From Colimorpha sp045640985 (GTDB taxonomy: Bacteria > Bacteroidota > Bacteroidia > Bacteroidales > P3): 64,000 nt of DNA. The notes under the pieces were generated by a model. It was not told the origin of the DNA. It saw only the letters and a program-made list of their open reading frames with translations, and did not search any database. The translations under genes and the position numbers were made by a program. The DNA is taken from NCBI GenBank assembly GCA_045640985.1, contig JAZUFZ010000048.1, positions 66,482 to 130,481 of the forward strand, written 5' to 3'. Every line of letters begins with the position of its first letter. Position 1 is the first letter of the stretch. Positions 17,360-26,697 of the stretch are shown in pieces.

Positions 17360-17433
17360 GCCGCATTCGTCTAGTGGTCCAGGACATCTGCCTCTCACGC
17401 AGAAGATCATCAGTTCGACTCTGATATGCGGTA
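17360..17433 (+). tRNA. tRNA-Glu (anticodon CTC)
   Basis: A complete cloverleaf: acceptor GCCGCAT/ATGCGGT with a G-U first pair, the D-arm GTCTAGTGGTCCAGGAC typical of tRNA-Glu, anticodon stem TCTGC/GCAGA with loop CTCTCAC, a 5-base variable loop, T-stem ATCAG/CTGAT with loop TTCGACT, and discriminator A. CCA is not encoded. The anticodon CTC reads GAG. It has its own promoter and terminator. Confidence 0.93.
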
Positions 17434-17439
17434 CAAAAA

Positions 17440-17467
17440 AAAGAGAACCTTATGGCTCTCTTTTTTG
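17440..17467 (+). terminator. Terminator after tRNA-Glu
   Basis: AAGAGAACC, loop TTAT, GGCTCTCTT with one A-C mismatch, preceded by an A-run and followed by T6. The A-run on the other side lets it also act for the convergent glycosyltransferase gene. Confidence 0.75.
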
Positions 17468-17483
17468 TTTTCCTATTTTATAG

Positions 17484-18614
17484 TTATATTTGTGTCATAA
17501 GACTATTGAGCGTATCCAACATTCGCGACCAGGCATATTTCTTTTTTTCGTCTTTTGTACCTTCTATAAAAGCTTCTTCTTTATTGTTTTGATAGAAATC
17601 AACCAGCGCGTCTGCTATCTGTTTCGGCTGAGGTTCTACCACATAACCAATCTTTCCGTCTGGAACGATTTCGGGCAAACCGCCAACATTCGTCACCAGC
17701 ATTGGCTTTTCAAAATGGAAGGCAATCTGGGTAACACCGCTTTGGGTAGCAGACTTATATGGCTGTGCTACAATATCGCATGCCCGGAAATATCTGTTTA
17801 CCTCGTTATCTGGTATAAAATCTGTCTTTAGAATGAGCCGGTCATTCAGGTTCAATCGTTTTATCTGGTCATAATAAGGTTGAGGATCTCCGTAAAATTC
17901 TCCAGCCACAATCAACTTTACCTTCAGATCTTTGAGCCTTTGGTCGGAGAATGCTTCTAACAAAAGGTCCAGACCTTTGTACCCTCGTATGAACCCAAAA
18001 AAGAGCGCGTAATGATATTCCGGATCCAGTTTGAGGAGCTGGAGGGCTTCCTGTTTTGATATGAGTTCTCCGTAATGGTCATATAACGGGTGGGGACAGA
18101 ACAGTCTCGGTTTCTTTCTGTCGAACTGATCCAATTCCGTAAGAACGGTTTTCGACATGGCAACAAAACCATTGGTGGAGTTTACAAAATATTTTGAGAA
18201 CAATTTATCCCCAATTCGATGTTCATGAGGGATGATATTGTCGAGCAGAGACATCACTTTCGTGTGGCGGTTTCTGCGGACAATCCGTTCTATTGTGCCA
18301 AGACATGGAGCCATCAGCGGAAGCCAGTAGCGGGTAATCATCAGGTCCGGGCGCTTCTTTCGGATTTCTCTGCCCACCGAAAGCCAGTTGAATGGGTTGC
18401 AGGAATTTACTTTTCGGTATATTTTCAAATCTGCAGGGGCTGGTTCTGTGCAATATTGCGTCTTCCCTGGGAAAAGAAAATCCGGATATTGCAGGCTGAA
18501 CGTGTATATTTCCACCTCATGCCCGGCTTGCTGATATTCCCGTGCAAGCCGTTCGTTATACGCTGATAATCCGCCTCTATAAGGCCAGGCCGTTCCAACA
18601 ATGATAACCTTCAT
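17484..18614 (-). CDS. Glycosyltransferase family 4 (GT-B fold)
   Basis: 376 residues. The N-terminal acceptor half starts with VGTAWPYRGGLSAYNERLA, a glycine-rich loop usual for GT4 enzymes. The C-terminal half has YHYALFFGFIRGYKGLDLLLEAF and the nucleotide-sugar site SATQSGVTQIAFHFEKPMLV followed by GGLPEIV. It would transfer a sugar from a nucleotide donor in glycan or lipopolysaccharide synthesis; donor and acceptor are unknown. It stands alone, with no polysaccharide cluster around it. A possible TATCTTTG box on the minus strand (18639-18632) lies 18 bases before the start. Confidence 0.87.
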   Translation of the reverse strand: MKVIIVGTAWPYRGGLSAYNERLAREYQQAGHEVEIYTFSLQYPDFLFPGKTQYCTEPAPADLKIYRKVNSCNPFNWLSVGREIRKKRPDLMITRYWLPLMAPCLGTIERIVRRNRHTKVMSLLDNIIPHEHRIGDKLFSKYFVNSTNGFVAMSKTVLTELDQFDRKKPRLFCPHPLYDHYGELISKQEALQLLKLDPEYHYALFFGFIRGYKGLDLLLEAFSDQRLKDLKVKLIVAGEFYGDPQPYYDQIKRLNLNDRLILKTDFIPDNEVNRYFRACDIVAQPYKSATQSGVTQIAFHFEKPMLVTNVGGLPEIVPDGKIGYVVEPQPKQIADALVDFYQNNKEEAFIEGTKDEKKKYAWSRMLDTLNSLMTQI

Positions 18615-18631
18615 GACATTTGAATTTTTTG

Positions 18632-18639
18632 CAAAGATA
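18632..18639 (-). promoter_or_regulatory. Probable -7 box for the glycosyltransferase gene
   Basis: TATCTTTG on the minus strand, 18 bases upstream of the start codon. No clear TTTG is found at the -33 position. Confidence 0.5.
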
Positions 18640-18788
18640 CAAGTTTTTTTTCAATCTTGCATAATAAATTTGATTTTTTTTTGTTAATATAAAAACAATG
18701 TTGTGGACTGTAGCCTTTCTGGAAAGGTTTCGCGCAAGCGCAGTTTTTCCCGTTATGGCTTTCCACCTCACATTAAAAGAAAGCTAAA

Positions 18789-19958
18789 ATGAAAATATTA
18801 GTCGTGCTGCTGACCTCTTTGCTGACAATTGGATGTACCCATCCTGATGTTGCAAAAACCTCATTAGAATCCACCCCAGAATTCCAGATTTCGGAATCTT
18901 CATCCTCCGCCGTGAGGTATGTTGATTTCTCGGATGTGGCTGCTGCCACTATCGATGCCGTAGTACACATCAAGAATGAAATGACCAAAGTCACCCCTTT
19001 GTATGAATCCTTCTTCGGTTTTATTATCGAACGGGGAACACAGCAACAGGTTTTTACGGCTTTCGGTTCAGGAGTCATCATTTCTACTGACGGCTATATC
19101 ATTACAAATAATCATGTTGTGCAAGATGCCGAGCGACTGACAGTTACCTTGAACGACCGTCGGGAACTTCCTGCCGTTCTGATTGGAAACGACCCCGCCA
19201 CAGACCTTGCTATCATCAAGATTGAGGCAGAAGGTCTTACCGCAATTCCGTTCGGCAATTCCGATAATTCAAAGGTCGGAGAGCCCGTGTTGGCAATCGG
19301 CAATCCGTTCAATCTCACTTCCACCGTTACAGCCGGCATTATCAGCGCCAAGGCTCGCAATGTGGGCATTATAGAGAACGCCGGTCTTGAAAGTCCGATA
19401 GAGTCATTCATCCAGACCGATGCTGCCGTAAACAGCGGTAATTCCGGCGGAGCGCTGGTCAATAGTCAAGGTCAGTTGATAGGCGTTATCGCTGCTATAG
19501 CATCCGGAGACGGTTATTATACCGGTTACAGTTTTGCTATCCCGTCAAATCTTGCCGTGAAGGTCGCCAGCGATTTGAAGAAATACGGCTATGTGCAACG
19601 AGCCTATCTCGGCGTGAACGTAGGGGAGGTACAGCAGGGCGTGCTGATAGAAAAGGTACTGCCCAACTGTGCAGCCCAGAAGGCTGGTTTGCAGCAAGGG
19701 GACATTCTCCAGTCGGTAAACGGAACGACCATCCGCACCTATTCCGAGATGATGCAGGAAGTCGGGAAATATAATCCAGGAGACATCGTTTCGATACAGT
19801 ATCTCCGCAACGGCCGCTTGTATTCCGCTGAAGTTACCCTTCTTAATTCGCAAGGAACGACTGCCGTTCTGACTCGTGAACAGATGAATGAAGCGCTCCG
19901 TCAGCAACAGCAACGCCAGAAACAGCAGAAAAAGGAGCGCTATTATATCCCATTTTGA
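18789..19958 (+). CDS. Deg/HtrA-type trypsin-like serine protease with one PDZ domain (lipoprotein)
   Basis: 389 residues. The N-terminus ends in the lipobox LTIGC, so it is anchored, probably to the outer membrane. The S1C protease triad is visible: His in ITNNHVVQDAE (~109), Asp in PATDLAIIKI (~139) and Ser in NSGNSGGAL (~219). One PDZ domain (about 265-355) holds YLGVNVGEV and the QKAGLQQGDILQSVNG loop. A Gln/Lys-rich tail follows. Members degrade or refold misfolded envelope proteins. Most DegP/DegQ have two PDZ domains, so this is closer to DegS-like architecture, but with a lipid anchor. Confidence 0.9.
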   Translation: MKILVVLLTSLLTIGCTHPDVAKTSLESTPEFQISESSSSAVRYVDFSDVAAATIDAVVHIKNEMTKVTPLYESFFGFIIERGTQQQVFTAFGSGVIISTDGYIITNNHVVQDAERLTVTLNDRRELPAVLIGNDPATDLAIIKIEAEGLTAIPFGNSDNSKVGEPVLAIGNPFNLTSTVTAGIISAKARNVGIIENAGLESPIESFIQTDAAVNSGNSGGALVNSQGQLIGVIAAIASGDGYYTGYSFAIPSNLAVKVASDLKKYGYVQRAYLGVNVGEVQQGVLIEKVLPNCAAQKAGLQQGDILQSVNGTTIRTYSEMMQEVGKYNPGDIVSIQYLRNGRLYSAEVTLLNSQGTTAVLTREQMNEALRQQQQRQKQQKKERYYIPF

Positions 19959-20052
19959 TTCAATCAACGGCACGTTTAACCCTTAATTTGAATTTCTTAA
20001 CCTGAAACCCGAGACTAACACAATTTCTGAACTTGATGCGAAAACCCGCATC

Positions 20053-21399
20053 ATGACCCGAACTCCAGTCAAACGGCTCGTTGTGCGGCTGGCAGTCCCT
20101 ACCATCATTAGTATGCTGGTAACAGCCATATATAATGTGGTGGATACCATGTTCGTGGGGCATCTCAGTACCGAAGCCACCGCAGGGGTAGGAGTCTCGT
20201 TTGCCTATATGACCTTTATTCAGGCGGTCGGTTTCTTTTTCGGTCACGGTTCAGGCAACCATATCTCCCGAGCTCTCGGGGCACGAAAATATGATAATGC
20301 CTCTGTCATGGCGGCCGTCGGGTTCATTACCCCGCTTGTCATCGGCTCCATTGCTGCCATACTGGGCCTGATATACCTCCAGCCACTCGCCCGTTTCCTC
20401 GGCGCCCCGGAAGCCGTAGTCCCATACGCCTGCGATTATCTGCGATATATCGTACTCGCCAGCCCTTTCATGATGTCCGCCCTCACGCTCAACAATCAGC
20501 TCCGTCTTCAGGGAAATGCCCGGTATGCCATGATCGGTATCGGCTCTGGTGCCGTCCTCAATATCTTTCTTGACTGGCTGTTCATCACGGTATTCAAGAT
20601 GGGCGTGACGGGCGCCTCGGTGGCCACGGCTGTCAGCCAGTTCTACAGCTGGGTTCTTCTCCTAATGGGCACCCGTCGCAAAGGCACTATCCATATTCTC
20701 CTACGCAATTTCCGGCCCAGTTTCCGAATCTACTATGACATCTTCTGTGGCGGACTTCCCTCGCTATGCCGGCAGGCGTTCAACTGTATTTCTGCTGTCT
20801 GCCTCAACTATGCGGCCGCACGCTATGCCGCCCCAGGAAGCGAAGCTTCAACTGTGGCCGCCTTTGCTGTAGTCACCCGAACCATGATGTTCGCCTTCTC
20901 CGTAGTGCTCGGCTTCGATCAGGGATTCCAACCCGTCTGCGGATTCAACTATGGCGCCCACAAGTTCCATCGGGTACGGGAAGCCTATCTCTTCGCCATG
21001 TCCGTCACCACGGTCATTCTGCTCGTGGTTTCGGCGATGGGACTGATTTTTGCCCCGGAAATCATCCGGCTCTACCGTGACCAGGACCCCGAACTCATAG
21101 CCGTAGGGGCACGGGTCCTGCGCTGGCAATGTATTGCCTTTCCTCTGGTCGGAGTCTCCACCGCTACCAATATGCTTTTCCAGAATATCCGTATGCCGTT
21201 CAAATCCACGCTCCTCAGCATCGGACGCCAGGGACTTTTCTTCCTGCCCGCGCTTTATATCCTGCCTATGTTTCTTGGGTTGCAGGGCGTAGAGATGACT
21301 CAGGCGGTGGCCGATCTCCTGACCTTTATGCTTTCGCTGCCGTATGCCGTTTGGATCACGCGGAAACTGAAAGCCGACGCTTTGAGTACAATGCAATAG
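20053..21399 (+). CDS. MATE-family multidrug/sodium exporter (1)
   Basis: 448 residues with about 12 hydrophobic segments. The starts of the two MatE halves show RLAVPTIISMLVTAIYNVVDTMFVG and the later GLPSLCRQAFNCISAV, typical of the family. It exports cationic drugs or metabolites using Na+ or H+ gradients. The frame stays open upstream of the ATG (the residues ISELDAKTRI precede it and resemble the family N-terminus), but no ATG, GTG or TTG exists there before the stop at 19984; a CTG at 20002 is possible. It follows the Deg-type gene by 94 bases. It is GC-richer than its neighbours. Confidence 0.85.
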   Translation: MTRTPVKRLVVRLAVPTIISMLVTAIYNVVDTMFVGHLSTEATAGVGVSFAYMTFIQAVGFFFGHGSGNHISRALGARKYDNASVMAAVGFITPLVIGSIAAILGLIYLQPLARFLGAPEAVVPYACDYLRYIVLASPFMMSALTLNNQLRLQGNARYAMIGIGSGAVLNIFLDWLFITVFKMGVTGASVATAVSQFYSWVLLLMGTRRKGTIHILLRNFRPSFRIYYDIFCGGLPSLCRQAFNCISAVCLNYAAARYAAPGSEASTVAAFAVVTRTMMFAFSVVLGFDQGFQPVCGFNYGAHKFHRVREAYLFAMSVTTVILLVVSAMGLIFAPEIIRLYRDQDPELIAVGARVLRWQCIAFPLVGVSTATNMLFQNIRMPFKSTLLSIGRQGLFFLPALYILPMFLGLQGVEMTQAVADLLTFMLSLPYAVWITRKLKADALSTMQ

Positions 21400-21471
21400 A
21401 TTTCTCCGCACAGTTCCGCCTTTATAAATCCAGCCATGCTAAACGCCTGAATCTGTGGGGTAAGTAGTGGG

Positions 21472-21597
21472 TAACTCCCTCTTATCTTCTTTTTATCTCC
21501 ATATTAACTTCTTTTTATCTCCTTTCCTAAGAATAAGAGATAGAAAAAAGATAAACTGGAGATAAAAAGAAGATAGAAGGGAGTTACCACGGAGTTG
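21472..21597. repeat. 11-bp-phased palindromic repeat, copy 2
   Basis: Forward heptamers begin at 21472, 21483, 21494, 21505 and 21516. Inverted ones end at 21542, 21553, 21564, 21575, 21586 and 21597. All steps are 11 bp. It differs from copies 1 and 3 by having a sixth inverted unit (GGAGTTG) and a GGAGATA in third place. It lies in the 407-base gap 21400-21806, which otherwise holds a promoter and a long 5' leader. Confidence 0.95.
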
Positions 21598-21632
21598 GCA
21601 TTGAGAATCGGAGGCATCAGTAATTAAAAAAA

Positions 21633-21664
21633 TTTGTTTGAATAAGAAAAAAATTGTATCTTTG
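21633..21664 (+). promoter_or_regulatory. Promoter for the secreted protein gene
   Basis: TTTG (21633-21636), 20 bases, TATCTTTG (21657-21664). The transcript would begin near 21671, leaving a ~135-base 5' leader before the ATG at 21807. The leader contains a short hairpin (TGTTGC/GCAACA, 21688-21708). Confidence 0.7.
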
Positions 21665-21806
21665 CAATTGCGAAATTATGGGTTTGTTGTTGCGATGCGC
21701 TTGCAACAGCGTGTGTTGCAGACGGTTCGCACAATGATGGGAATTGTGTGTAAGGTTGTATATACGCTATTCAGTAAAGAATGCATAATTAAATTATTAT
21801 TGATAT

Positions 21807-22301
21807 ATGAAGAAATTTCTGTTTTTGCCGATCTTTTTGATGTGCCTCATGGGGGCAAAGGCTCAGTATGTCGGAGCCAATAGTGTTCAGTCGTCAAGGA
21901 TTGTGTCGAGTTCGGACAATTACTGGTTTGTAAGACCGGCTTTGTCTGTCGGCTATGACTTTACCGATCTTCAGGGACTGGTTCAGGTTACTGCGGGCAA
22001 GACCCTTTCTGCTCACTTCGACCTGGGGGCTACTGCTATGGTAAACGTGATGGACAATCTGACGAGTTACTTGTGCGGTACGCTGCGTGGATATACCAAC
22101 TATCTGAACATGACAAGCCGTGCGTGGATTGAACTGATGGCTGGTGGAATGGTGTATGACGGCAACAGCAACGATATGGGATATTACCTTCGTATGGGGC
22201 TGGGCATGAGAGCCAACAACTTTGAAGTGGGTATCTTCGGTGCTTATACCGGTGAGGTGGCTGCCGGAGTGACGTTCTCCTATACGTTCCCGATATTGTA
22301 A
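21807..22301 (+). CDS. Small secreted beta-rich protein, probable outer-membrane barrel
   Basis: 164 residues. A signal peptide ends at AKAQ (residue 19). The remainder alternates polar and hydrophobic residues with many aromatic positions (VRPALSVGYDFTDL, AHFDLGATAMVNVM, YLRMGLGMRANNFEVGIF) and ends in the strand VAAGVTFSYTFPIL. This is the pattern of a small 8-strand outer-membrane barrel, although the last residue is Leu rather than Phe. I do not recognise a family. It lies 56 bases before leuS and may share its transcript. Confidence 0.72.
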   Translation: MKKFLFLPIFLMCLMGAKAQYVGANSVQSSRIVSSSDNYWFVRPALSVGYDFTDLQGLVQVTAGKTLSAHFDLGATAMVNVMDNLTSYLCGTLRGYTNYLNMTSRAWIELMAGGMVYDGNSNDMGYYLRMGLGMRANNFEVGIFGAYTGEVAAGVTFSYTFPIL

Positions 22302-22357
22302 CAGGCAGCGTCTGTCCGGAAAAGAAAATCAAGTTTGCGAATAATTAAAAAAACATA

Positions 22358-25222
22358 ATGGAATATAACTTTAATGAAATAGAGCCGAAATGGCAGCAAT
22401 ACTGGCGTGACCATAAAACTTACAGTACTGTGAACGGCGGTGAGCGTCCTCATTATTATGTGCTGGATATGTTCCCTTATCCTTCGGGAGCGGGACTTCA
22501 TGTGGGTCATCCTCTGGGATATATCGCCAGCGATATCTATGCCCGCTACAAGAGACTGAAGGGGTTCAATGTGCTGCATCCTATGGGTTACGACGCATAC
22601 GGACTTCCGGCCGAACAATATGCTATCCAGACGGGACAGCATCCGGCTGTTACTACCGAAAAGAATATTGCCCGTTACCGGGAGCAGTTGGACAAAATCG
22701 GTTTCTGCTATGACTGGGATCGTGAGGTGAGAACCTGTGACCCTAAATATTACAAGTGGACCCAGTGGACTTTCGTGCAGCTGTTCAACCACTACTATGA
22801 CGAAGAACTGCAGAAGGCTCAGCCCATCAGCAGACTGGAGGCTCAGTTCGCCAACGGGGAAAGAATTACGCTCTGCGGCAAGGCCTGGGGTGAGATGAAC
22901 TACAGAGAACAGCAGGAAGAGCTGATGAACTATCGTCTGGCTTATCTGGCCGATATTCCGGTGAACTGGTGCGCGGAACTTGGAACTGTTCTTGCCAATG
23001 ATGAGGTGGTGAACGGTTTGAGTGTGAGAGGCGGTTATCCAGTAGAACGCCGACTGATGCGCCAGTGGAGTCTGAGAATCACGGCTTACGCCCAGAGACT
23101 TGTGGATGGGTTGGATCAGGTGGATTGGACTGATTCCCTGAAAGAAATACAACGCAACTGGATTGGTCGCAGTGAGGGCGCTGCCGTATGGTTTCCATTG
23201 GCCAAACAGCAGGACTGGAAAGATGTATATATGGGGGCGGGAGCACAGCCACTTGAAGATGAATGCTTTGAAATATTCACTACGAGAGCCGATACTATCT
23301 TCGGTGTGACATTTATGGTGCTGTGTCCGGAGCATGAGATGATTTCCCGCATTACGACTCCCGAACAGAAGTCCGAGGTTGAGGCTTACGTCACCTGGGC
23401 TAAGAACCGCAGCGAGAGGGAACGTCAGGCAGAGGTGAAAAAGGTGAGCGGCGTGTTCACTGGTGCGTATGCCATAAATCCGCTTACCAACGAAAAGATT
23501 CCTATCTGGGTGAGCGACTATGTGTTGAGCGGTTACGGTACAGGAGCTATCATGGCTGTGCCGGCACACGACTCCAGAGATTTCGCCTTTGCAAAACATT
23601 TCAATCTTCCGATCCGTCAGGTCGTGTTGCCTGAAGGTATGAGTGAGTCTGAGATGACTGACCCCGCCACATGGACCGAGAGTATGGACAGCAAGCAGGG
23701 AACTTGCGTAAACAGCGGTTTCATTACAGGAATGAAGGTAAAGGACGGTATCCGTACCGTTATCAATAAACTGGATGAGATGGGTATCGGTCACAAGACG
23801 GTGAACTTCCGTCTGAGAGATGCCATCTTCAGCCGTCAGCGCTATTGGGGTGAGCCGTTCCCCGTATATTACAAGGACGGCATCGCCTGTACGTTGCCGG
23901 AGGAGTGTCTGCCGCTCGAACTTCCGGAGATCAAGGATTTCAAGCCAACGGCTACTGGTGAGCCACCGCTCGGACATGCTGAGAAATGGGCATGGGATGA
24001 GGTAAACCGTTGTGTGGTAGAGAAGAACAAAATCGACAACAAGACGGTTTTTCCGCTGGAGTTGAGTACTATGCCAGGGTTTGCAGGCAGCAGCGGATAT
24101 TATCTGAGATATATGGATCCGACAAATGATGAGGCTTACTTCGGAAAAGATGCTGTGGATTACTGGCAGAATGTGGATTTATATATCGGTGGTGCAGAAC
24201 ACGGCACAGGTCACCTGATTTACAGCCGCTTCTGGAACAAGTTTCTGTTTGATCTCGGACTTGCCTCGAAAGAAGAACCGTTCCAGAAACTGATTAACCA
24301 GGGTATGATCCAGGGACGCAGCAACTTTGTATATCGAAGCAAGGAAGATAACAATCTTTTCCTCTCGAAAAATATTGAAGGCCGTGCCGAAAAGACGGTT
24401 CCTATCCATGTTGATATCAATATTGTAGAAAACGACGTGCTCGATATAGAAAAATTCCGACAGTGGAGACCCGAGTTTGCAGAGGCCCGTTTTGAACTTG
24501 AAGACGGGAAATATATCTGCGGTTGGGAAGTTGAAAAGATGAGCAAGTCGATGTATAATGTGCAGAATCCGGATGACCTCGTGGCACGCTACGGAGCCGA
24601 CACGCTGCGTTTGTACGAAATGTTCCTTGGTCCGATTGACCAGGCAAAACCATGGGATACGAATGGTATAGAAGGCGTATTCAGATTTATCAAGAAACTC
24701 TGGAGACTTTTTCATAACGAACAGGGCGAGTTTTGCGTGAGCGATGCTGAACCCACAAAAGAGGAACTCAAGATACTACACCAGACCATCAAGAAAATCA
24801 GCGAAGATGTGGAACGATTCTCGTTCAATACCAGCGTATCCACCTTTATGATATGCGTGAATGACCTTACGGCAGCAAAATGCAACAAACGTAGTATCAT
24901 AGAGCCGTTGCTGATACTGATGGCTCCATTTACGCCACATATCTGTGAGGAACTGTGGCACAAACTGGGGAACGAAACAAGTGTGACACTCGCACAATGG
25001 CCCGATTTTGATGCTTCGGTATTGGTGGAAAATACTTTCAATTACCCTGTAAGTTTCAACGGCAAAAGGCGTTATATGCTGGAACTTCCGTTGGACATCA
25101 AGCCCGAAGATGTGGAAAAAGCCGTAAGAGAAAACGAAAACAGCCAGAAATGGCTTGACGGTAAGAGTGTGAAGAAAGTGGTGTTCGTGCCCAAAAGAAT
25201 CATTAATGTTGTAATCGGATAA
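22358..25222 (+). CDS. leuS: Leucyl-tRNA synthetase
   Basis: 954 residues. The class I signature FPYPSGAGLHVGHPLGY (HVGH at ~48-51) and the second signature KMSKS (~728-732) are intact. The editing (CP1) insert carries the TRADTIFG/VPAHDSRD region. NPDDLVARYGADTLRLYEMFLGP and a C-terminal anticodon-binding domain complete it. It charges tRNA-Leu in the cytoplasm. The length is a little above E. coli LeuS (860), normal for Bacteroidota. It is the first essential gene in a long plus-strand series running to 32 kb. Confidence 0.97.
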   Translation: MEYNFNEIEPKWQQYWRDHKTYSTVNGGERPHYYVLDMFPYPSGAGLHVGHPLGYIASDIYARYKRLKGFNVLHPMGYDAYGLPAEQYAIQTGQHPAVTTEKNIARYREQLDKIGFCYDWDREVRTCDPKYYKWTQWTFVQLFNHYYDEELQKAQPISRLEAQFANGERITLCGKAWGEMNYREQQEELMNYRLAYLADIPVNWCAELGTVLANDEVVNGLSVRGGYPVERRLMRQWSLRITAYAQRLVDGLDQVDWTDSLKEIQRNWIGRSEGAAVWFPLAKQQDWKDVYMGAGAQPLEDECFEIFTTRADTIFGVTFMVLCPEHEMISRITTPEQKSEVEAYVTWAKNRSERERQAEVKKVSGVFTGAYAINPLTNEKIPIWVSDYVLSGYGTGAIMAVPAHDSRDFAFAKHFNLPIRQVVLPEGMSESEMTDPATWTESMDSKQGTCVNSGFITGMKVKDGIRTVINKLDEMGIGHKTVNFRLRDAIFSRQRYWGEPFPVYYKDGIACTLPEECLPLELPEIKDFKPTATGEPPLGHAEKWAWDEVNRCVVEKNKIDNKTVFPLELSTMPGFAGSSGYYLRYMDPTNDEAYFGKDAVDYWQNVDLYIGGAEHGTGHLIYSRFWNKFLFDLGLASKEEPFQKLINQGMIQGRSNFVYRSKEDNNLFLSKNIEGRAEKTVPIHVDINIVENDVLDIEKFRQWRPEFAEARFELEDGKYICGWEVEKMSKSMYNVQNPDDLVARYGADTLRLYEMFLGPIDQAKPWDTNGIEGVFRFIKKLWRLFHNEQGEFCVSDAEPTKEELKILHQTIKKISEDVERFSFNTSVSTFMICVNDLTAAKCNKRSIIEPLLILMAPFTPHICEELWHKLGNETSVTLAQWPDFDASVLVENTFNYPVSFNGKRRYMLELPLDIKPEDVEKAVRENENSQKWLDGKSVKKVVFVPKRIINVVIG

Positions 25223-25231
25223 AAATAAAAT

Positions 25232-26221
25232 ATGTTAAGCAGACATTTTTTAAGATCAAAAGTACTGCAATCACTTTACGCTTGCGAATTTGGAAGTGCC
25301 AGCGATGTGCTTACTGCAGAAAAGAACTACAGCCATAATATCAATCGTTTGAATGATTTAGGACTCTTGCAGATTTCTTCATTGATACATCTGTGGGAAA
25401 TGGCAGACGTGATGATAGAGGAAGGCCGCAATAAGTTTATCCCTACACAGGAAGAAAGGAATCCATCTACCCGGCTGGTAAGAAACGAGTTTCTGCGCCG
25501 TCTGGCAGACAATTACGAACTCAAAAGCCAGATATCTAATGCGGAAATCACTTGGAACAACGAAGAAGAACTATTCCGCAAGAGTTTTACCAATCTGAGA
25601 AAGACCGAACTTTACAAAGAGTACATTGCAGGAGCGTCAGACAAGTCTCAGTCAGAAAAACATAATCTGTGGGAAGAAGACAAGGTTATGGCCATTAATC
25701 TGTTCAGATATCTCATGAATGATGAAGGTCTTATCTCCTCGTTTGTGGAACGCAGCTTGTGGTGGGAAGACGATTTCTATCAGGTGGCACAGTATATTAT
25801 GATGTTCCTGAAGACTCTTGATCAGGATAATTTCGATGAGGCTATGGTTTGGCCTAAAATCTTTGACATCCGCAATGAAAAGGATGTAGAAGATTACGAA
25901 TTTTCACGGCAGTTATTGCTGATAACACTGCGTAACAGAAAGGAAAATGACGAACTGATCAAGAGTCATCTGAAAGGTTGGGAGTTTGATCGTGTATCTA
26001 CTATGGATATTCTGATGATAAACATGGCTATCACAGAACTCACCAATTGTCCCTCAATTCCTGAGAAGGTAACTATTGATGAATATATAGAGTTGTCCAA
26101 AGAGTACAGCAGCGAAAAAAGTAAACTCTTTATCAATGGTATTGTGGATAAATTGATACTTGAATTGCGTTCGGAAGGTAAAATCCGAAAAACAGGTCGT
26201 GGAATCATAGGAGAAGAATAA
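25232..26221 (+). CDS. nusB: Transcription antitermination factor NusB (long Bacteroidota form)
   Basis: 329 residues, about twice E. coli NusB. The opening MLSRHFLRSKVLQSLYACE and the C-terminal NusB fold (WEFDRVSTMDILMINMAITEL, then VTIDEYIELSKEYSSEKSKLFINGIVD) are diagnostic; the extra helical middle region is usual for this phylum. NusB with NusE binds boxA RNA in rRNA operons. It starts nine bases after leuS and is followed two bases later by the DUF1573 gene. Confidence 0.92.
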   Translation: MLSRHFLRSKVLQSLYACEFGSASDVLTAEKNYSHNINRLNDLGLLQISSLIHLWEMADVMIEEGRNKFIPTQEERNPSTRLVRNEFLRRLADNYELKSQISNAEITWNNEEELFRKSFTNLRKTELYKEYIAGASDKSQSEKHNLWEEDKVMAINLFRYLMNDEGLISSFVERSLWWEDDFYQVAQYIMMFLKTLDQDNFDEAMVWPKIFDIRNEKDVEDYEFSRQLLLITLRNRKENDELIKSHLKGWEFDRVSTMDILMINMAITELTNCPSIPEKVTIDEYIELSKEYSSEKSKLFINGIVDKLILELRSEGKIRKTGRGIIGEE

Positions 26222-26223
26222 GG

Positions 26224-26667
26224 ATGAAGAAACTATTGTTGATATTGGGAATAGTCTGTCTTATGGGCTGTAACAATGCCTCCCGCAATGAAGCAATAGG
26301 GGTGGATTTGATACAAAATCCCAACAGCGCTGAAGGTTATGATGAGACTGTCAAAATGCCAGTTATGACATTTGACTGCGACAAACATGACTTTGGACGA
26401 CTCACAGCAGGCGAAAGTATTACCTACAGTTTCCATTTTACCAATACTGGAAATGCAGACCTGGTGATAGGAAGCTGCACTTCTACCTGTGGATGTACGG
26501 TTGCCAGTTTTCCAAAAGAAAGAATAGTCCCTGGTGCTGAAGGCTATATAGCTGTATCGTTCCAGAGTGCCGGCAAAAGCGGCCAGCAATATCAGGAAGT
26601 TACTGTGGTTTCAAACGCACAGCCCGCCCGTCAGAAACTCATAATATTAGCACAAGTGGGAATTTGA
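26224..26667 (+). CDS. DUF1573 lipoprotein
   Basis: 147 residues. The signal MKKLLLILGIVCLMGC gives a lipoprotein. The conserved DUF1573 Ig-like domain shows FDCDKHDFGRLTAGESITYSFHFTNTG and the cysteine cluster CTSTCGCTVASFPK. The family is very common in Bacteroidetes and resembles ASPM-SPD-2-Hydin-like beta domains; the function is unknown. It lies between nusB and yajC, a frequent order in Bacteroidales. Confidence 0.9.
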   Translation: MKKLLLILGIVCLMGCNNASRNEAIGVDLIQNPNSAEGYDETVKMPVMTFDCDKHDFGRLTAGESITYSFHFTNTGNADLVIGSCTSTCGCTVASFPKERIVPGAEGYIAVSFQSAGKSGQQYQEVTVVSNAQPARQKLIILAQVGI

Positions 26668-26697
26668 AAGAATTAATAACTTAGAAAGAAAATAAAA

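Noticed and set aside
22280..23977. 565-codon open frame antisense to leuS
   Set aside because: It is a shadow of the leuS codon pattern. LeuS has all its motifs on the plus strand, and the antisense product has no recognisable motif.
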